NCBI RefSeq assembly: GCF_004138125.1
Contig: NZ_RXHS01000010.1
Location: 1-64,000 of the forward strand
DNA length: 64,000 bases
Direction of reading: 5' to 3'
Source of the DNA: Seramator thermalis
GTDB taxonomy: Bacteria; Bacteroidota; Bacteroidia; Bacteroidales; Dysgonomonadaceae
Shown: positions 1 through 8,309 of the stretch, piece after piece
Layout: every line of letters starts with the position of its first letter
Numbering within the stretch: position 1 is the first letter of the stretch
Notes under the pieces: generated by a model
Databases searched by the model: none
Told to the model about the DNA's origin: nothing
The model's input: only the letters and a program-made list of their open reading frames with translations
Made by a program: the position numbers and the translations under genes

Positions 1-557
1 GTGGATTTCAGTCCATGTCTGTCCTCAATGATTTCCATCATATCGAGCAACTCTTGCCCTTCAAGTGGTTTTAGGCCAAAGTCATCCAGGATTAAAAGAT
101 CTGTTTTTGCTGTTCTTTCAATCAGCTTTGTATACGTACCGTCTATCTTTGCTAATCGCAGTTTTGCATTTAGTTTCTGTGTATTATAGTATGCAACGCT
201 TTTACCCAGGTAACAGGCCTGATGACCTAATGCAGAAGCAAGAAAACTTTTTCCTGAGCCGGAAGCACCGGTTATAAGAATTGGGGCTCCTTTGCTGATG
301 TAATCACCGGTACTGAGTTCTTCGATCAAACTTTTGTCCAGGTTACGTGCAGCTGAACATATTACCTCTTCCATGGATGCCTGGTAGCGAAAACGGGCAT
401 TCTTGATCAACCGGTCAAAACGTTTGTTTGTTTTATTCAGTATTTCCGCTTGTAGAAGCAACGTTAAACCATCATTAATGGATAAGTCCGATAACTGTCT
501 GTTTTGCCTGAGTTCATTCCAGGCCTGAGCCATTCCGTGTAAACGAAGGCTTTGCAT
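1..557 (-). CDS. istB: IS21 helper ATPase IstB, C-terminus outside window
   Basis: IstB is the AAA+ partner of the IstA transposase; it binds DNA and ATP and activates target capture. About 185 codons are visible. The N-terminal helical domain begins MQSLRLHGMAQAW, followed by the Walker A motif GASGSGKS (around residue 100) and the Walker B segment LLILDDFG (around residue 160). I start it at the ATG at 557 because the frame is closed by a stop 45 bases upstream and this is the first ATG; the start lies 33 bp after the istA stop, as expected for the istA-istB pair. The reading frame is intact as far as the window edge. Confidence 0.9.
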   Translation of the reverse strand, partial: MQSLRLHGMAQAWNELRQNRQLSDLSINDGLTLLLQAEILNKTNKRFDRLIKNARFRYQASMEEVICSAARNLDKSLIEELSTGDYISKGAPILITGASGSGKSFLASALGHQACYLGKSVAYYNTQKLNAKLRLAKIDGTYTKLIERTAKTDLLILDDFGLKPLEGQELLDMMEIIEDRHGLKS

Positions 558-590
558 TTGTTGTTCATTTGTGTTGTCATATAAAGGGGT

Positions 591-1664
591 TTAAAAATGT
601 AATTCCAGTTGTTTGGCATAATATTCGGCTCCTCTTACATTCTCGTGCTTAGGTAAGGGCTTTGCCCTTAACGCGGAACTATAATCTGTTAGCGCCTTAT
701 TTTCGATCACTTTTTTCAGAAAACCATACGATAATTGCCGTTCGGCAATAGCAAGATGACAGGCTCTTTCAAAGAGTCCTGCTTCAGTTTTTCTGTGCAA
801 GTGAAGCATTCCATCACAACTCTTGTATAATTGTTCGGGAGGCCTGCTGCTGTCCTTAAACAGACATTCAAAGAGTTCTCCCAGTACAGGAGTTTTACTT
901 TTTGCCAGATTAATATAGTACTCGGGGCTCCTGTTCAGGTAATGCTGATGTGCGGAACATAAATGATTTTTATTGGTGGTATATGGATCGGGGCCAAACG
1001 AACGAAGATGCGTGACCGGCTGTTGTCCGTCTGCATAAATCCACACCATCGTACGTGTGTAAGCGACTTTCACATTCCAACCAATCCATTGATAAGGTAC
1101 GCTGTAATAGTGCTTGTCACGGCCAAGATAGATGTGATTATTTGTGGACACTTTCATTTTTATATAATATTTTATCTCGAAAGCCGTATCAGGCAATGGC
1201 TTCAGGCACGGCTTCTCGACAGATAAAAATCGTTCCTCCCGTGTGTAAGGATACCGTTGCATACGAGTCTGGTTGTGTGCTGTCACATGTTTTTTTATGG
1301 CCGCGTTGAGCTCAGACAAGCTATGGAAGGTTTGCTTACGAATACGGGCATATACACGATGATAGATGAGCTTTACCTGATCCTCGACAAGGGCTTTGTC
1401 TCGCGGTTTTCTGACTCTGGCTGGCATAACTGCAAACCCGTAATGGTTGGCCATATCCAATAGGACATGATTGATGGTTGGCTCATAACGGTCGGCCCGG
1501 GTGATGGCTGTTTTAAGATTGTCGGAAACAACCTGTACGGGCACTCCACCCAAAGCATGCAAACAACAGGTAAAGGCATAAACGAAGTCATCGATAGCTT
1601 GCGATTGAACTGCCATTGCAAAAGCATAATCTGTATGTTGCAGACAGGCAACGAAGACCTCGTA
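591..1664 (-). pseudogene. istA: istA 3' fragment (IS21 transposase, C-terminal two thirds)
   Basis: This frame holds the second half of an IS21 DDE transposase: the second catalytic Asp in VVSDNLK, the Glu in KALVEDQVK, and the C-terminal domain ending KQLELHF. The N-terminus and first catalytic Asp are missing; they lie at 3091-3597 on the same strand. The seven residues at the 5' edge of the open frame (MLILQTY) come mostly from the inserted IS110-like element. Joining codon TAC at 1664-1662 to codon TAC at 3093-3091 restores one frame of about 525 codons, a normal IstA length. The fragment is therefore a product of insertion, not a short gene. Confidence 0.9.
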
Positions 1665-1720
1665 TGTTTGCAGAATTAACACAAAGAGGGAAAAGTTCTT
1701 TGATATCCATCAAGCAAAAG

Positions 1721-1851
1721 AGATAGTTTTGTATAAAAAACACAGGAAAAGAATGGATTAGCATAAAGACCTAGATAACATTACTGTATATCGTCTGCTA
1801 GAGATTGCACCATTCTTTTCTTCTCTAAATGCTGATCGCCAAGAACTATCT
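1721..1851 (+). ncRNA. Candidate bridge RNA in IS110 left end
   Basis: IS110 transposases use a structured RNA from the non-coding end to bring donor and target DNA together. The left end here folds well by eye. An outer stem pairs 1721-1728 (AGATAGTT) with 1844-1851. An inner perfect 11-bp stem pairs 1746-1756 (GAAAAGAATGG) with 1810-1820. Within it 1759-1763 (TAGCA) pairs with 1796-1800. The enclosed loop carries AAGACCT at 1766-1772, identical to the target at 1654-1660, and GATAAC at 1774-1779, the reverse complement of the target at 3095-3100. The two segments are only one base apart, unlike the published IS621 loop where a hairpin separates them, so the guide assignment is tentative. 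The true RNA ends are unknown. Confidence 0.45.
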
Positions 1852-1872
1852 GTATAGTATTCTGTATAGTAT
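1849..1872 (+). repeat. Perfect 12-bp tandem repeat in IS110 left end
   Basis: TCTGTATAGTAT occurs twice back to back. It lies between the candidate bridge RNA stem and the transposase start. The right end of the element carries a similar ATAGTATCTG at 3081-3090, so the repeat may relate to donor-end recognition; that link is inference. Confidence 0.8.
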
Positions 1873-1971
1873 AAAGAAAACAGACCGTGATGTTTGTATT
1901 TCGCATTTGCTGACGAGGAAAGAATACAAGAGAAATTTTCCTGTGGTTGTGAAACTAAAAACAAAGAAGAG

Positions 1972-3012
1972 ATGAAAGTATCATTTTGCGTGGGCATCGA
2001 TATCGCCAAAGATAAATTTGATGTTTGTATCAAAGAGCGAAAATCAGACGGCCGTTCGGTGGTAAAGGGCAGCCGTTCGTTCAGTAATGCTGAAGGGGGT
2101 TTTGAAGAGTTGGGGGTTTGGATTGAGAAACGTACGCGGGAAGTTTCCACTTTGCTGTTTGTGATGGAAGCTACGGGTGTCTATTACGAAAATTTGGCTT
2201 ATTGGCTTGAAGAACATGGGTTCAATGTCAGCGTCGAACTGGCAAACAAAGTCAAGCATTACGCCCGGAGCCTGAGTGTGAAAACCAAAACGGACAAGGT
2301 TGACGCCTCTGTCCTAGCCTCGATGGGATTGGAAAGAGAGTTGGCGCTCTGGCATCCGATGTCGGTCGTTTACCGGGAGTTGCGTGATGTCAGCCGTTTG
2401 AAACTTGCTTACAAGCGAAATCTGAACGCACTTAAAAGTCAGCTTTCGGCGATGGAATCGGCACACGATAAATACGACATGGTTCTCTCTCTGCAAAAGG
2501 AGCAGATTGCCTTTTATGAGGATGCCCTCGAAAAATTGGATGTGGAATTGAAAGAGATTGCCCGCAGGGATCCGGAACTCTACGAGAGGATAAACAAGGT
2601 TTGTACGATAAAGGGCTTGCAGTTCAATACGGTAGTTGCCGTAATTTGTGAAACGAACGGATTCCGTCTGTTTCACAGTATAAAACAGGTAGTCAGCTAT
2701 TCGGGACTTGACGTGAAGTTCAACGAGTCGGGAAAACGCAAAGGCAGAACAACCATTTCCAAAAAAGGAAATGCACGAATAAGGGAGGTGTTGTATATGC
2801 CCGCCTTGTCTGCCATTCAACATAACAAACCGATTGCGCAACTGCATAAACGCATCTGTGAGAAAAATCCGACGGCAAGGAAAAAAGGTGTTACTGCCGG
2901 TATGCGCAAACTCTTGGTGTTGATTTATACGCTTTGGAAAAAGAATGAAGAATATATTGAAAATTACGTCGTTGCCGGTACAGTGCAGACATCAGGGAAT
3001 GAGGAGAATTAA
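1972..3012 (+). CDS. IS110-family transposase (DEDD + serine)
   Basis: A 346-aa recombinase that excises and inserts its element under RNA guidance. The N-terminal RuvC-like domain shows the DEDD residues D10 (GIDIAKDKFD), E66 (MEATGVYYE), D108 and D111 (KTKTDKVDAS). A central coiled linker follows, then the C-terminal Tnp domain with the conserved catalytic serine S263 in the motif TISKKGNARIR. Length and motif order are normal for the family and the frame is intact, so the enzyme could be active. I chose the ATG at 1972, directly before the GIDIAK motif; the open frame extends upstream to 1894 but that part overlaps non-coding end sequence and shows no family motif. Confidence 0.93.
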   Translation: MKVSFCVGIDIAKDKFDVCIKERKSDGRSVVKGSRSFSNAEGGFEELGVWIEKRTREVSTLLFVMEATGVYYENLAYWLEEHGFNVSVELANKVKHYARSLSVKTKTDKVDASVLASMGLERELALWHPMSVVYRELRDVSRLKLAYKRNLNALKSQLSAMESAHDKYDMVLSLQKEQIAFYEDALEKLDVELKEIARRDPELYERINKVCTIKGLQFNTVVAVICETNGFRLFHSIKQVVSYSGLDVKFNESGKRKGRTTISKKGNARIREVLYMPALSAIQHNKPIAQLHKRICEKNPTARKKGVTAGMRKLLVLIYTLWKKNEEYIENYVVAGTVQTSGNEEN

Positions 3013-3090
3013 GCTTTCATTTGGCTTGGACAAAGATAAAGCTTTTTTAGATAATTAACTAATTTAATTTGCTTTTTATCATAGTATCTG

Positions 3091-3597
3091 GTAGGTTATC
3101 ATCTCTCCTGTCTGTATATCAACATAGGATAAAGTGTCCCCGGCAAAATCGACCAAAAGTTTGTCTCCCGGGGTGGAGCTGAGAACCATGGTGGGATGAC
3201 TCGCACTTTGATGCTGACCCAGGTGGAAACAGAACTGGCTGTAACCGTAACCATCGGGGTGTTCCGAGCGGTATTCCTGCCACAACGTAAACCGCGTTAA
3301 ATGATTCTTGGGGTTTTCAAGTTCCTTTATATAATCATCGAGGAGCAGTTTCAGCGTATCGAAACGCTTGTCACTGTACGCGGGATTACCGGCGTAAAAA
3401 ACAGATTCCAGAACGGGATCATCAAGGAGCAACAAATCTTCAATAACGACATCCATCTTTTCCAGTCTGACTTTGTAAGACTTGATGGTATTACGGGAGA
3501 TTCCGGTAATACCTGCAATAGTCTTGACTCCTTTACTTGCTTGCAGCAATAAAAGCATTTGCTTTATTTTATTCATACTTGTTGTTTTTCCTGACAT
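3091..3597 (-). pseudogene. istA: istA 5' fragment (HTH and first catalytic Asp)
   Basis: This is the N-terminal part of the IS21 transposase: a helix-turn-helix around GITGISRNTIKSY, a linker, and the start of the DDE domain with the first catalytic Asp in KLLVDFAGD. It runs in frame to TAC at 3093-3091 and then reads three foreign codons (QIL) and a stop from the IS110-like insert. The rest of the gene is at 591-1664. The start could be 3597 (MSGKTTSMNK) or the internal ATG at 3576; the first gives the usual length. Confidence 0.9.
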
Positions 3598-3667
3598 AAT
3601 TCCTTCGTTGTTAGTAGTTAATAACCTACGAAGTAAATAAAAACCATCAGAAAATCAACAGTGAAGA

Positions 3668-3833
3668 GGGGTCAACATGCTCCGGAATACGGATGCCGCC
3701 GCTCGCAAATTTTATATTGTTTTCTTTCAGAGGGGTCAATAACCGCCGGAATGACAGTTAAAATGTATCTGTTTACCCTGGTTTCCCGGGGGGTCAGTAT
3801 GCCCGGAATGGGGAGTCAGTATGCTCCGGAATA
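3668..3833 (-). repeat. IS21 multiple terminal repeats, four copies
   Basis: Four copies of a motif of about 22 bp lie upstream of istA, at 3668-3689, 3732-3753, 3789-3810 and 3811-3833. On the minus strand they share ATTCCGG followed by GCATACTGACCCC or close variants. Repeated transposase-binding sites of this kind mark IS21 ends. The outer two copies are back to back, the inner two 40-60 bp apart. Confidence 0.85.
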
Positions 3834-4677
3834 TCCAGTCATATCGTTTTGATAAACCACCACACCCGGATTTGGACGATGAGAAAATCCGTTCTCGGAG
3901 AAAAAAACGGCTGAATTTTTCAAAATCGTCCTGATGGTGATAAGTGCAAAGTGCTATTTTCAAGGGTTGTTCCGTGAGTATTTCTTTCATTCCGTCAAGT
4001 ACTAAATCTTCAGCACCTTCGACGTTGATCTTATAAAAATTAGGGCGTGATGTTTGGTTACGAAAAAAGTCGTCGAGGCACACTTCGTTATCCGTATTTC
4101 TATTGGATACAAATTTCGGGATGATGACGGTTTTTTCTTTCCAGGGAGCAAAAGTAGCTTCGAGTGCCTCTCTCCATTCCGGATCTTGTTCGAAAAGATA
4201 CACTTGCGAGAGCTTTTCGATATTCATCAATGAAAATAAACTTTCGGCACAACCGACATCGGCAAGCACATCTCCGGCTTCAATGGAAAATTCGGAATCG
4301 ATATAACAATGCGGGGATGCGGGATCTTGCTCCATAAGTAATCCGTTGAACATGAGTTGAACGGTTCGTTTGTTGTTTGATCGTTTGAAAAACAATTTTT
4401 TATCGCCTAACAACGTATAGGGAAGTCCGATTGACGCATCATGAAATACTTTGATGTTGTCGGCAACATATTTTTCCTGAAAAGTGTCGAAAAAGGTCGT
4501 CAACGTATTGCTTGAAAGGTAATTTAATGCTTGTTGAATATCCTTGTCATTAGAAGGATGTTGTGCGTAGAAATCAAGAATTTTGCTTTTGAACAATTGT
4601 TGTTTGCGTGCATGCTCGGAAGCATTGATTCGCGATTGGATTTTGTAGGCGATTTTATGAAATAAGGAGCTCATCAT
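3816..4677 (-). pseudogene. FkbM-family methyltransferase, frameshifted and cut by IS21
   Basis: The protein begins MMSSLFHKIAYKI and contains a Rossmann SAM-binding core (VLADVGCAESLFS) and the FkbM motif around FYKINVEGAEDLVLDGM, so it was probably an S-adenosylmethionine-dependent O-methyltransferase acting on surface glycan. The ATG at 4677 overlaps the flippase stop (ATGA), showing translational coupling. A run of seven T on the coding strand (A at 3901-3907) throws the frame off: with six T the sequence reads on as FFSENGFSHRPNPGVVVYQND, as expected for this family. A few codons later the gene enters IS21 sequence and would stop at 3818-3816. The frameshift could be real or a sequencing error; the IS truncation of the tail is clear. 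Confidence 0.75.
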
Positions 4678-6128
4678 AATTTTATTTTTTTGGATGCAAC
4701 CCATTCTCCGATATCTTTTGTCATTTCCAAGCGTAAGAATTGGCATATCAGCCAATAACTTCCGAAAACGAGGATCAGACTCACGAGGAGAAAGATAAGA
4801 TTGCTCGATATGCGTAAGGTTGCAAAATAACCTATTGCTGTGCTTGCAAGGGCTATCAGCAAATATGGCAAACTGTCTTTGAGAAAATGGAAAATAGAAT
4901 AGCCGATGAGTTTTTTCGATAAAATCAACGAGATAATTACAGTAATATAGGTATAGATTACCCAGCTGGCCGCCAGTCCCATAATGCCGAAGCGGAAAAG
5001 GACAAGGATGAGCAAAATCAGGATGACACGTCTGACGATTTCGATACCCAGAAAAAAATCGGCCCGTTCGCGGGCAATAAATAGTTCGTTGAGGATAAAC
5101 GAAAAAGAAGACGCCATTCCCGCAAGAGTTAACAGCTGGAAATAGGGTACAGCTCCATCCCATTTATGACTGAAAATAAGTCCAAAAGCAGGTTTTGCTG
5201 CCAGTATCATATATAATCCAATCGGAAAGGCGAGAAATGATATCGCCTTCATTATTTTGCTCACGACGCGTTTCAGCCGTTCGGTTTGTTCGTTGATTTC
5301 CGATAAAATGAGCATCGAAACAGACCGAAAAGTATTGGAGAGCGTGCTGAAAGGAATATCTTGAATTTTGTTGGCCTGCGAATAGAATCCGACTTGTTTC
5401 ATCGAATTAGGGAAAAAGAAAGCGATGATCGAAGGATAAATATTGTTGAACACCGCGCCAATGATGCTTGCGACAAGCAATTGATTGCTCAATCCCGCAA
5501 AGGAGCGCATCGTTCGAAAGCTGAAATAGACAACGGGTCGCCATTTCGACTGAATCCAAAAAAACAGGGAACGTAAAAAAGCATATACAACCGTTTGCGC
5601 AACCAATGACCATACACCATATCCTTTGATAGCCATCCATATAGCTACGATAGCGGCAATGAATAGAGCCGGCAGATTGAGTTTAGTGATCGTTTGGAAG
5701 TCGGCTTTTTTCGTAAGGAGTGTTTGTTGGATAAGTGCAAGCGAATTGAAGACAAAGGAAAGGAAAAGCACACGCGATACCGGTTCTATTCGCTGATCAT
5801 GAAAAATTTTTGCCAAAAAAGGTGCCGAAAAAAACAGGATTAGATACAGAAGCACTCCAAGCCCGACATTGAAAAAGAATACCGAACTGTATTCTTTTTC
5901 GGTTACGTTTTTTCGGTTGATGAGTGCGCGACCAAAGCCACTGTCGATCAAAATCCCCGAAAATGCAATGAAGACAGATAACGCTCCTATCAAACCGTAT
6001 TCCGATGGAGCGACAATGTTCATCAGTACCAGACTGCTTACCAGATAAATGATTTGTTGCCCGAATTTGTCGAGAAAGCTCCAAACAAGGGATGAAACTG
6101 TTTTTGTTTTTAGCTCCGAATTTCCCAT
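4674..6128 (-). CDS. Wzx-like polysaccharide flippase (MOP superfamily)
   Basis: About 484 aa with some twelve to fourteen hydrophobic segments spread along the whole length. The N-terminus (TKTVSSLVWSFLDKFGQQ) followed by APSEYGLIGALSVF matches the lipopolysaccharide/polysaccharide flippase branch of the multidrug/oligosaccharidyl-lipid/polysaccharide exporter superfamily. It should move lipid-linked sugar repeats across the inner membrane. I use ATG 6128 rather than the TTG at 6131. A TAnnTTTG box lies at 6145-6152. It is followed with a 4-bp overlap by the FkbM-type methyltransferase, and diverges from queG-ruvB. Confidence 0.88.
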   Translation of the reverse strand: MGNSELKTKTVSSLVWSFLDKFGQQIIYLVSSLVLMNIVAPSEYGLIGALSVFIAFSGILIDSGFGRALINRKNVTEKEYSSVFFFNVGLGVLLYLILFFSAPFLAKIFHDQRIEPVSRVLFLSFVFNSLALIQQTLLTKKADFQTITKLNLPALFIAAIVAIWMAIKGYGVWSLVAQTVVYAFLRSLFFWIQSKWRPVVYFSFRTMRSFAGLSNQLLVASIIGAVFNNIYPSIIAFFFPNSMKQVGFYSQANKIQDIPFSTLSNTFRSVSMLILSEINEQTERLKRVVSKIMKAISFLAFPIGLYMILAAKPAFGLIFSHKWDGAVPYFQLLTLAGMASSFSFILNELFIARERADFFLGIEIVRRVILILLILVLFRFGIMGLAASWVIYTYITVIISLILSKKLIGYSIFHFLKDSLPYLLIALASTAIGYFATLRISSNLIFLLVSLILVFGSYWLICQFLRLEMTKDIGEWVASKKIKL

Positions 6129-6144
6129 CAACGGATGTTTTCTG

Positions 6145-6152
6145 CAAAAATA
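6145..6152 (-). promoter_or_regulatory. -7 box of the flippase operon
   Basis: Minus-strand TATTTTTG fits the Bacteroidetes -7 consensus TAnnTTTG and lies 17 bp upstream of ATG 6128. No clear -33 TTTG was seen at the right distance. Confidence 0.5.
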
Positions 6153-6237
6153 CGTAACTTTTTCAAATTTTCGGAAGTCTGCAACAAAGTCTTTGGCCGT
6201 CTATAAATTCCACGAACGAAAATCAATCCTTTTTTTG

Positions 6238-6245
6238 TAAATTTG
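6238..6245 (+). promoter_or_regulatory. -7 box of queG
   Basis: TAAATTTG fits TAnnTTTG and ends 18 bp before ATG 6264. It overlaps the alternative upstream start at 6243, which would therefore lie inside the promoter; this supports 6264 as the start. Confidence 0.55.
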
Positions 6246-6263
6246 ACGACCTATATTCATCGT

Positions 6264-7199
6264 ATGAATTTTTCGGACGAAATTAAACAGCAAGCGCTGG
6301 TACTCGGATTTGATGCGTGCGGCATTTGTCGGGCTCAAGATTCGGAACAGGGCACATATTATCGACAATGGCTTTCTGCCGGTTACCAAGCCGGGATGGA
6401 TTATCTGGAAAGGAATGTCGATAAGCGGATCGATCCGCGATTACTCGTTCCGGGCGCGAAATCCATTGTTTCGGTTGCGTTCAACTATTTTCCGTCGAAG
6501 TTTCTTCCCGATGATGTTCCGCAATTTGCTTACTATGCTTACGGACTTGATTATCACGAAGTAGTGAAGAATAAATTGGCCTTATTGTTCGATTTCATCA
6601 GAAAACATTACCCTGAAGTAAATGGCCGATTTTTTTGTGATTCGGCGCCTGTCCTTGAACGATATTGGGCGGCGCAAGCGGGAATCGGATTCATCGGGAA
6701 AAACACACTTCTCATCATTCCCGGCAAAGGTTCTTATTTTTTCCTTGGTGAATTGATTCTCGATTTGGAACTGGAGTACGATACGCCGCCAATTTCTCAA
6801 AATTGCGGAAGTTGTCGCCATTGTCTCGATGCCTGTCCTACTAAGGCCATCGAGCAGCCTTACGTTATGAATGCAAGAAAATGTATTTCCTATCAAACTA
6901 TCGAAAACAGAGGCGATATAGATGCCGATATTCAGCCGTTGTTGAGCAATAATGTTTACGGATGTGATATTTGTCAGAAAGTTTGTCCATGGAATCGTTT
7001 TGCAAAGCCTAATCGAACACCCGATTTTTTGCCTTCGGAAGAATTCCTTTCGCTCGATTTGGCAAAACTTCAGGCTATGGATGAAGATTCGTATCGACAT
7101 ATTTTTGGCCGGTCAGCAGTGGAGCGGGCTAAATTTTCGGGCTTGAAGCGCAACGTGGAAGCAATTTCGAAAACTCGCGATAATTCATTACTTTTGTAA
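6264..7199 (+). CDS. queG: Epoxyqueuosine reductase QueG
   Basis: QueG uses cobalamin and two [4Fe-4S] clusters to reduce epoxyqueuosine to queuosine, the last step in tRNA wobble-base modification; it acts in the cytoplasm. The 311-aa protein carries both ferredoxin-like cluster motifs, CGSCRHCLDACP and, further on, CDICQKVCPWN, plus the family segment FCDSAPVLERYWAAQAGIGF. Start 6264 is chosen because the only upstream start lies in the promoter box. ruvB follows 6 bp later, so the two are probably co-transcribed and end at the hairpin after ruvB. Confidence 0.95.
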   Translation: MNFSDEIKQQALVLGFDACGICRAQDSEQGTYYRQWLSAGYQAGMDYLERNVDKRIDPRLLVPGAKSIVSVAFNYFPSKFLPDDVPQFAYYAYGLDYHEVVKNKLALLFDFIRKHYPEVNGRFFCDSAPVLERYWAAQAGIGFIGKNTLLIIPGKGSYFFLGELILDLELEYDTPPISQNCGSCRHCLDACPTKAIEQPYVMNARKCISYQTIENRGDIDADIQPLLSNNVYGCDICQKVCPWNRFAKPNRTPDFLPSEEFLSLDLAKLQAMDEDSYRHIFGRSAVERAKFSGLKRNVEAISKTRDNSLLL

Positions 7200-7205
7200 C
7201 TGCAA

Positions 7206-8234
7206 ATGATGCAAGAACACTTCGACATACGGGATAATCAAAATTTTCAGGATACGGATCGCGATTTTGAGAATGCTTTGCGTCCACTGACTTTTGGCAG
7301 TTTTTCGGGGCAAGAGAAGATTGTAGAAAACCTGAAAATTTTTGTGAGTGCAGCGCGCATGCGTGGCGAGTCGCTCGATCATGTCCTTTTGCACGGGCCT
7401 CCCGGTTTGGGTAAAACTACTTTATCAAGTATCATTGCGAATGAGCTTGGAGTGGGATTTAAGGTTACATCGGGACCGGTACTCGATAAGCCCGGCGATT
7501 TAGCCGGTATTCTCACTTCGCTCGAACGGAATGATGTGCTATTTATCGACGAAATTCATCGCCTTTCGCCTATTGTGGAAGAATATCTCTACAGCGCAAT
7601 GGAAGATTTTCGTATCGATATCCTCATCGATAAGGGGCCGAGTGCCCGTTCCATTCAAATCGACCTCAATCCGTTTACGCTGGTAGGCGCCACCACACGA
7701 AGCGGTTTGCTTACGAGCCCATTGCGTGCCCGCTTTGGCATCAACATGCACCTGGAATATTACGATATCGACACGCTTACGCAAATTGTGCTGCGGTCGG
7801 CCGATATTCTGCAAATTGCATGTGAACGAAATGCTGCCGAAGAAATAGCTTCGCGGAGCAGAGGGACACCTCGTGTAGCCAATGCCCTGTTGCGCAGGGT
7901 TCGCGACTTTGCGCAAGTAAAAGGCAATGGCAGAATAGACAAAGCCATTTCGACCTATGCGCTCGAAGCGCTGAATATTGATCGCTACGGATTGGATGAG
8001 ATCGATCATAAGATTTTGCTTACCATTATGGATAAGTTCAATGGTGGACCTGTGGGAATCAGTACCATAGCAACGGCTGTCGGTGACGATGCAGGGACCA
8101 TTGAAGAAGTATATGAGCCTTTTCTGATCAAGGAAGGTTTTTTGAAGCGTACGCCGAGAGGGCGTGAGGTTACCGAATTGGCCTATCGACATTTTGATCG
8201 AAAGCCTTTTAATCGTCAGGAAACATTATTTTGA
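7206..8234 (+). CDS. ruvB: Holliday junction DNA helicase RuvB
   Basis: The AAA+ motor of the RuvAB branch-migration complex in recombinational repair. At 342 aa it is full length. It shows Walker [11 protein letters not shown] (around residues 64-73), Walker B LFIDEIHR (around residue 115), the sensor GATTRSGLL and the arginine-finger region SPLRARFG, followed by the winged-helix C-terminus. ruvA and ruvC are not in the window, as is common outside proteobacteria. It follows queG by 6 bp and ends just before a strong terminator. Confidence 0.97.
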   Translation: MMQEHFDIRDNQNFQDTDRDFENALRPLTFGSFSGQEKIVENLKIFVSAARMRGESLDHVLLHGPPGLGKTTLSSIIANELGVGFKVTSGPVLDKPGDLAGILTSLERNDVLFIDEIHRLSPIVEEYLYSAMEDFRIDILIDKGPSARSIQIDLNPFTLVGATTRSGLLTSPLRARFGINMHLEYYDIDTLTQIVLRSADILQIACERNAAEEIASRSRGTPRVANALLRRVRDFAQVKGNGRIDKAISTYALEALNIDRYGLDEIDHKILLTIMDKFNGGPVGISTIATAVGDDAGTIEEVYEPFLIKEGFLKRTPRGREVTELAYRHFDRKPFNRQETLF

Positions 8235-8244
8235 ATTATTAGAA

Positions 8245-8284
8245 AAACAGAAAAAAGCTGCGAAATTGCAGCTTTTTTCTGTTT
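8245..8284 (+). terminator. Intrinsic terminator after ruvB
   Basis: A perfect 17-bp stem (8245-8261 with 8268-8284, 6-nt loop) has an A-rich left and T-rich right arm, so it can stop transcription from both sides. It lies between ruvB and the convergent DUF4270 gene. Confidence 0.9.
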
Positions 8285-8309
8285 AATAAATATCGATAAT
8301 CGTTATGTC

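Larger units (their letters stand above)
1665..3093 (+). mobile_element. IS110-family element inserted in istA
   Basis: A 1,429-bp insert separates the two halves of istA. GTA occurs at both junctions (1662-1664 and 3091-3093), so the exact ends are ambiguous by up to three bases; such short cores fit IS110 elements, which have no long inverted ends. The insert contains one transposase gene on the plus strand (1972-3012), a 307-bp non-coding left end and an 81-bp right end. A long left end is the arrangement in which the IS110 subgroup encodes its bridge RNA upstream of the transposase. Its boundaries were set here by restoring the istA frame. Confidence 0.9.
1..3840 (-). mobile_element. IS21-family insertion sequence, partial, interrupted
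   Basis: The element reads leftwards: istA (split) then istB, which runs off the window, so the right end is not visible. Its left end carries four copies of a short terminal motif (see 3668-3833), typical of IS21 multiple terminal repeats. The outer tip lies between about 3825 and 3845, where IS sequence gives way to the FkbM-type methyltransferase gene. The exact tip and target duplication cannot be set without the other end. A second transposon sits inside istA, so this copy cannot make intact IstA. Confidence 0.85.

Noticed and set aside
591-1682. Short stand-alone transposase gene of 363 codons
   Set aside because: It lacks the first catalytic Asp and helix-turn-helix, which lie at 3091-3597, and its first residues are encoded by the inserted element.
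1849-1872. Tandem repeat as the start of a CRISPR array
   Set aside because: Only two units of 12 bp without spacers, inside an insertion sequence, and no cas genes in the window.
2314-2847. Long open frame on the minus strand inside the IS110 transposase
   Set aside because: It mirrors the transposase codons and has no recognisable motif; the plus-strand frame carries all catalytic residues.
6243-6263. Upstream start of queG
   Set aside because: It lies within the TAAATTTG promoter box, and the next ATG at 6264 gives the family-typical N-terminus.
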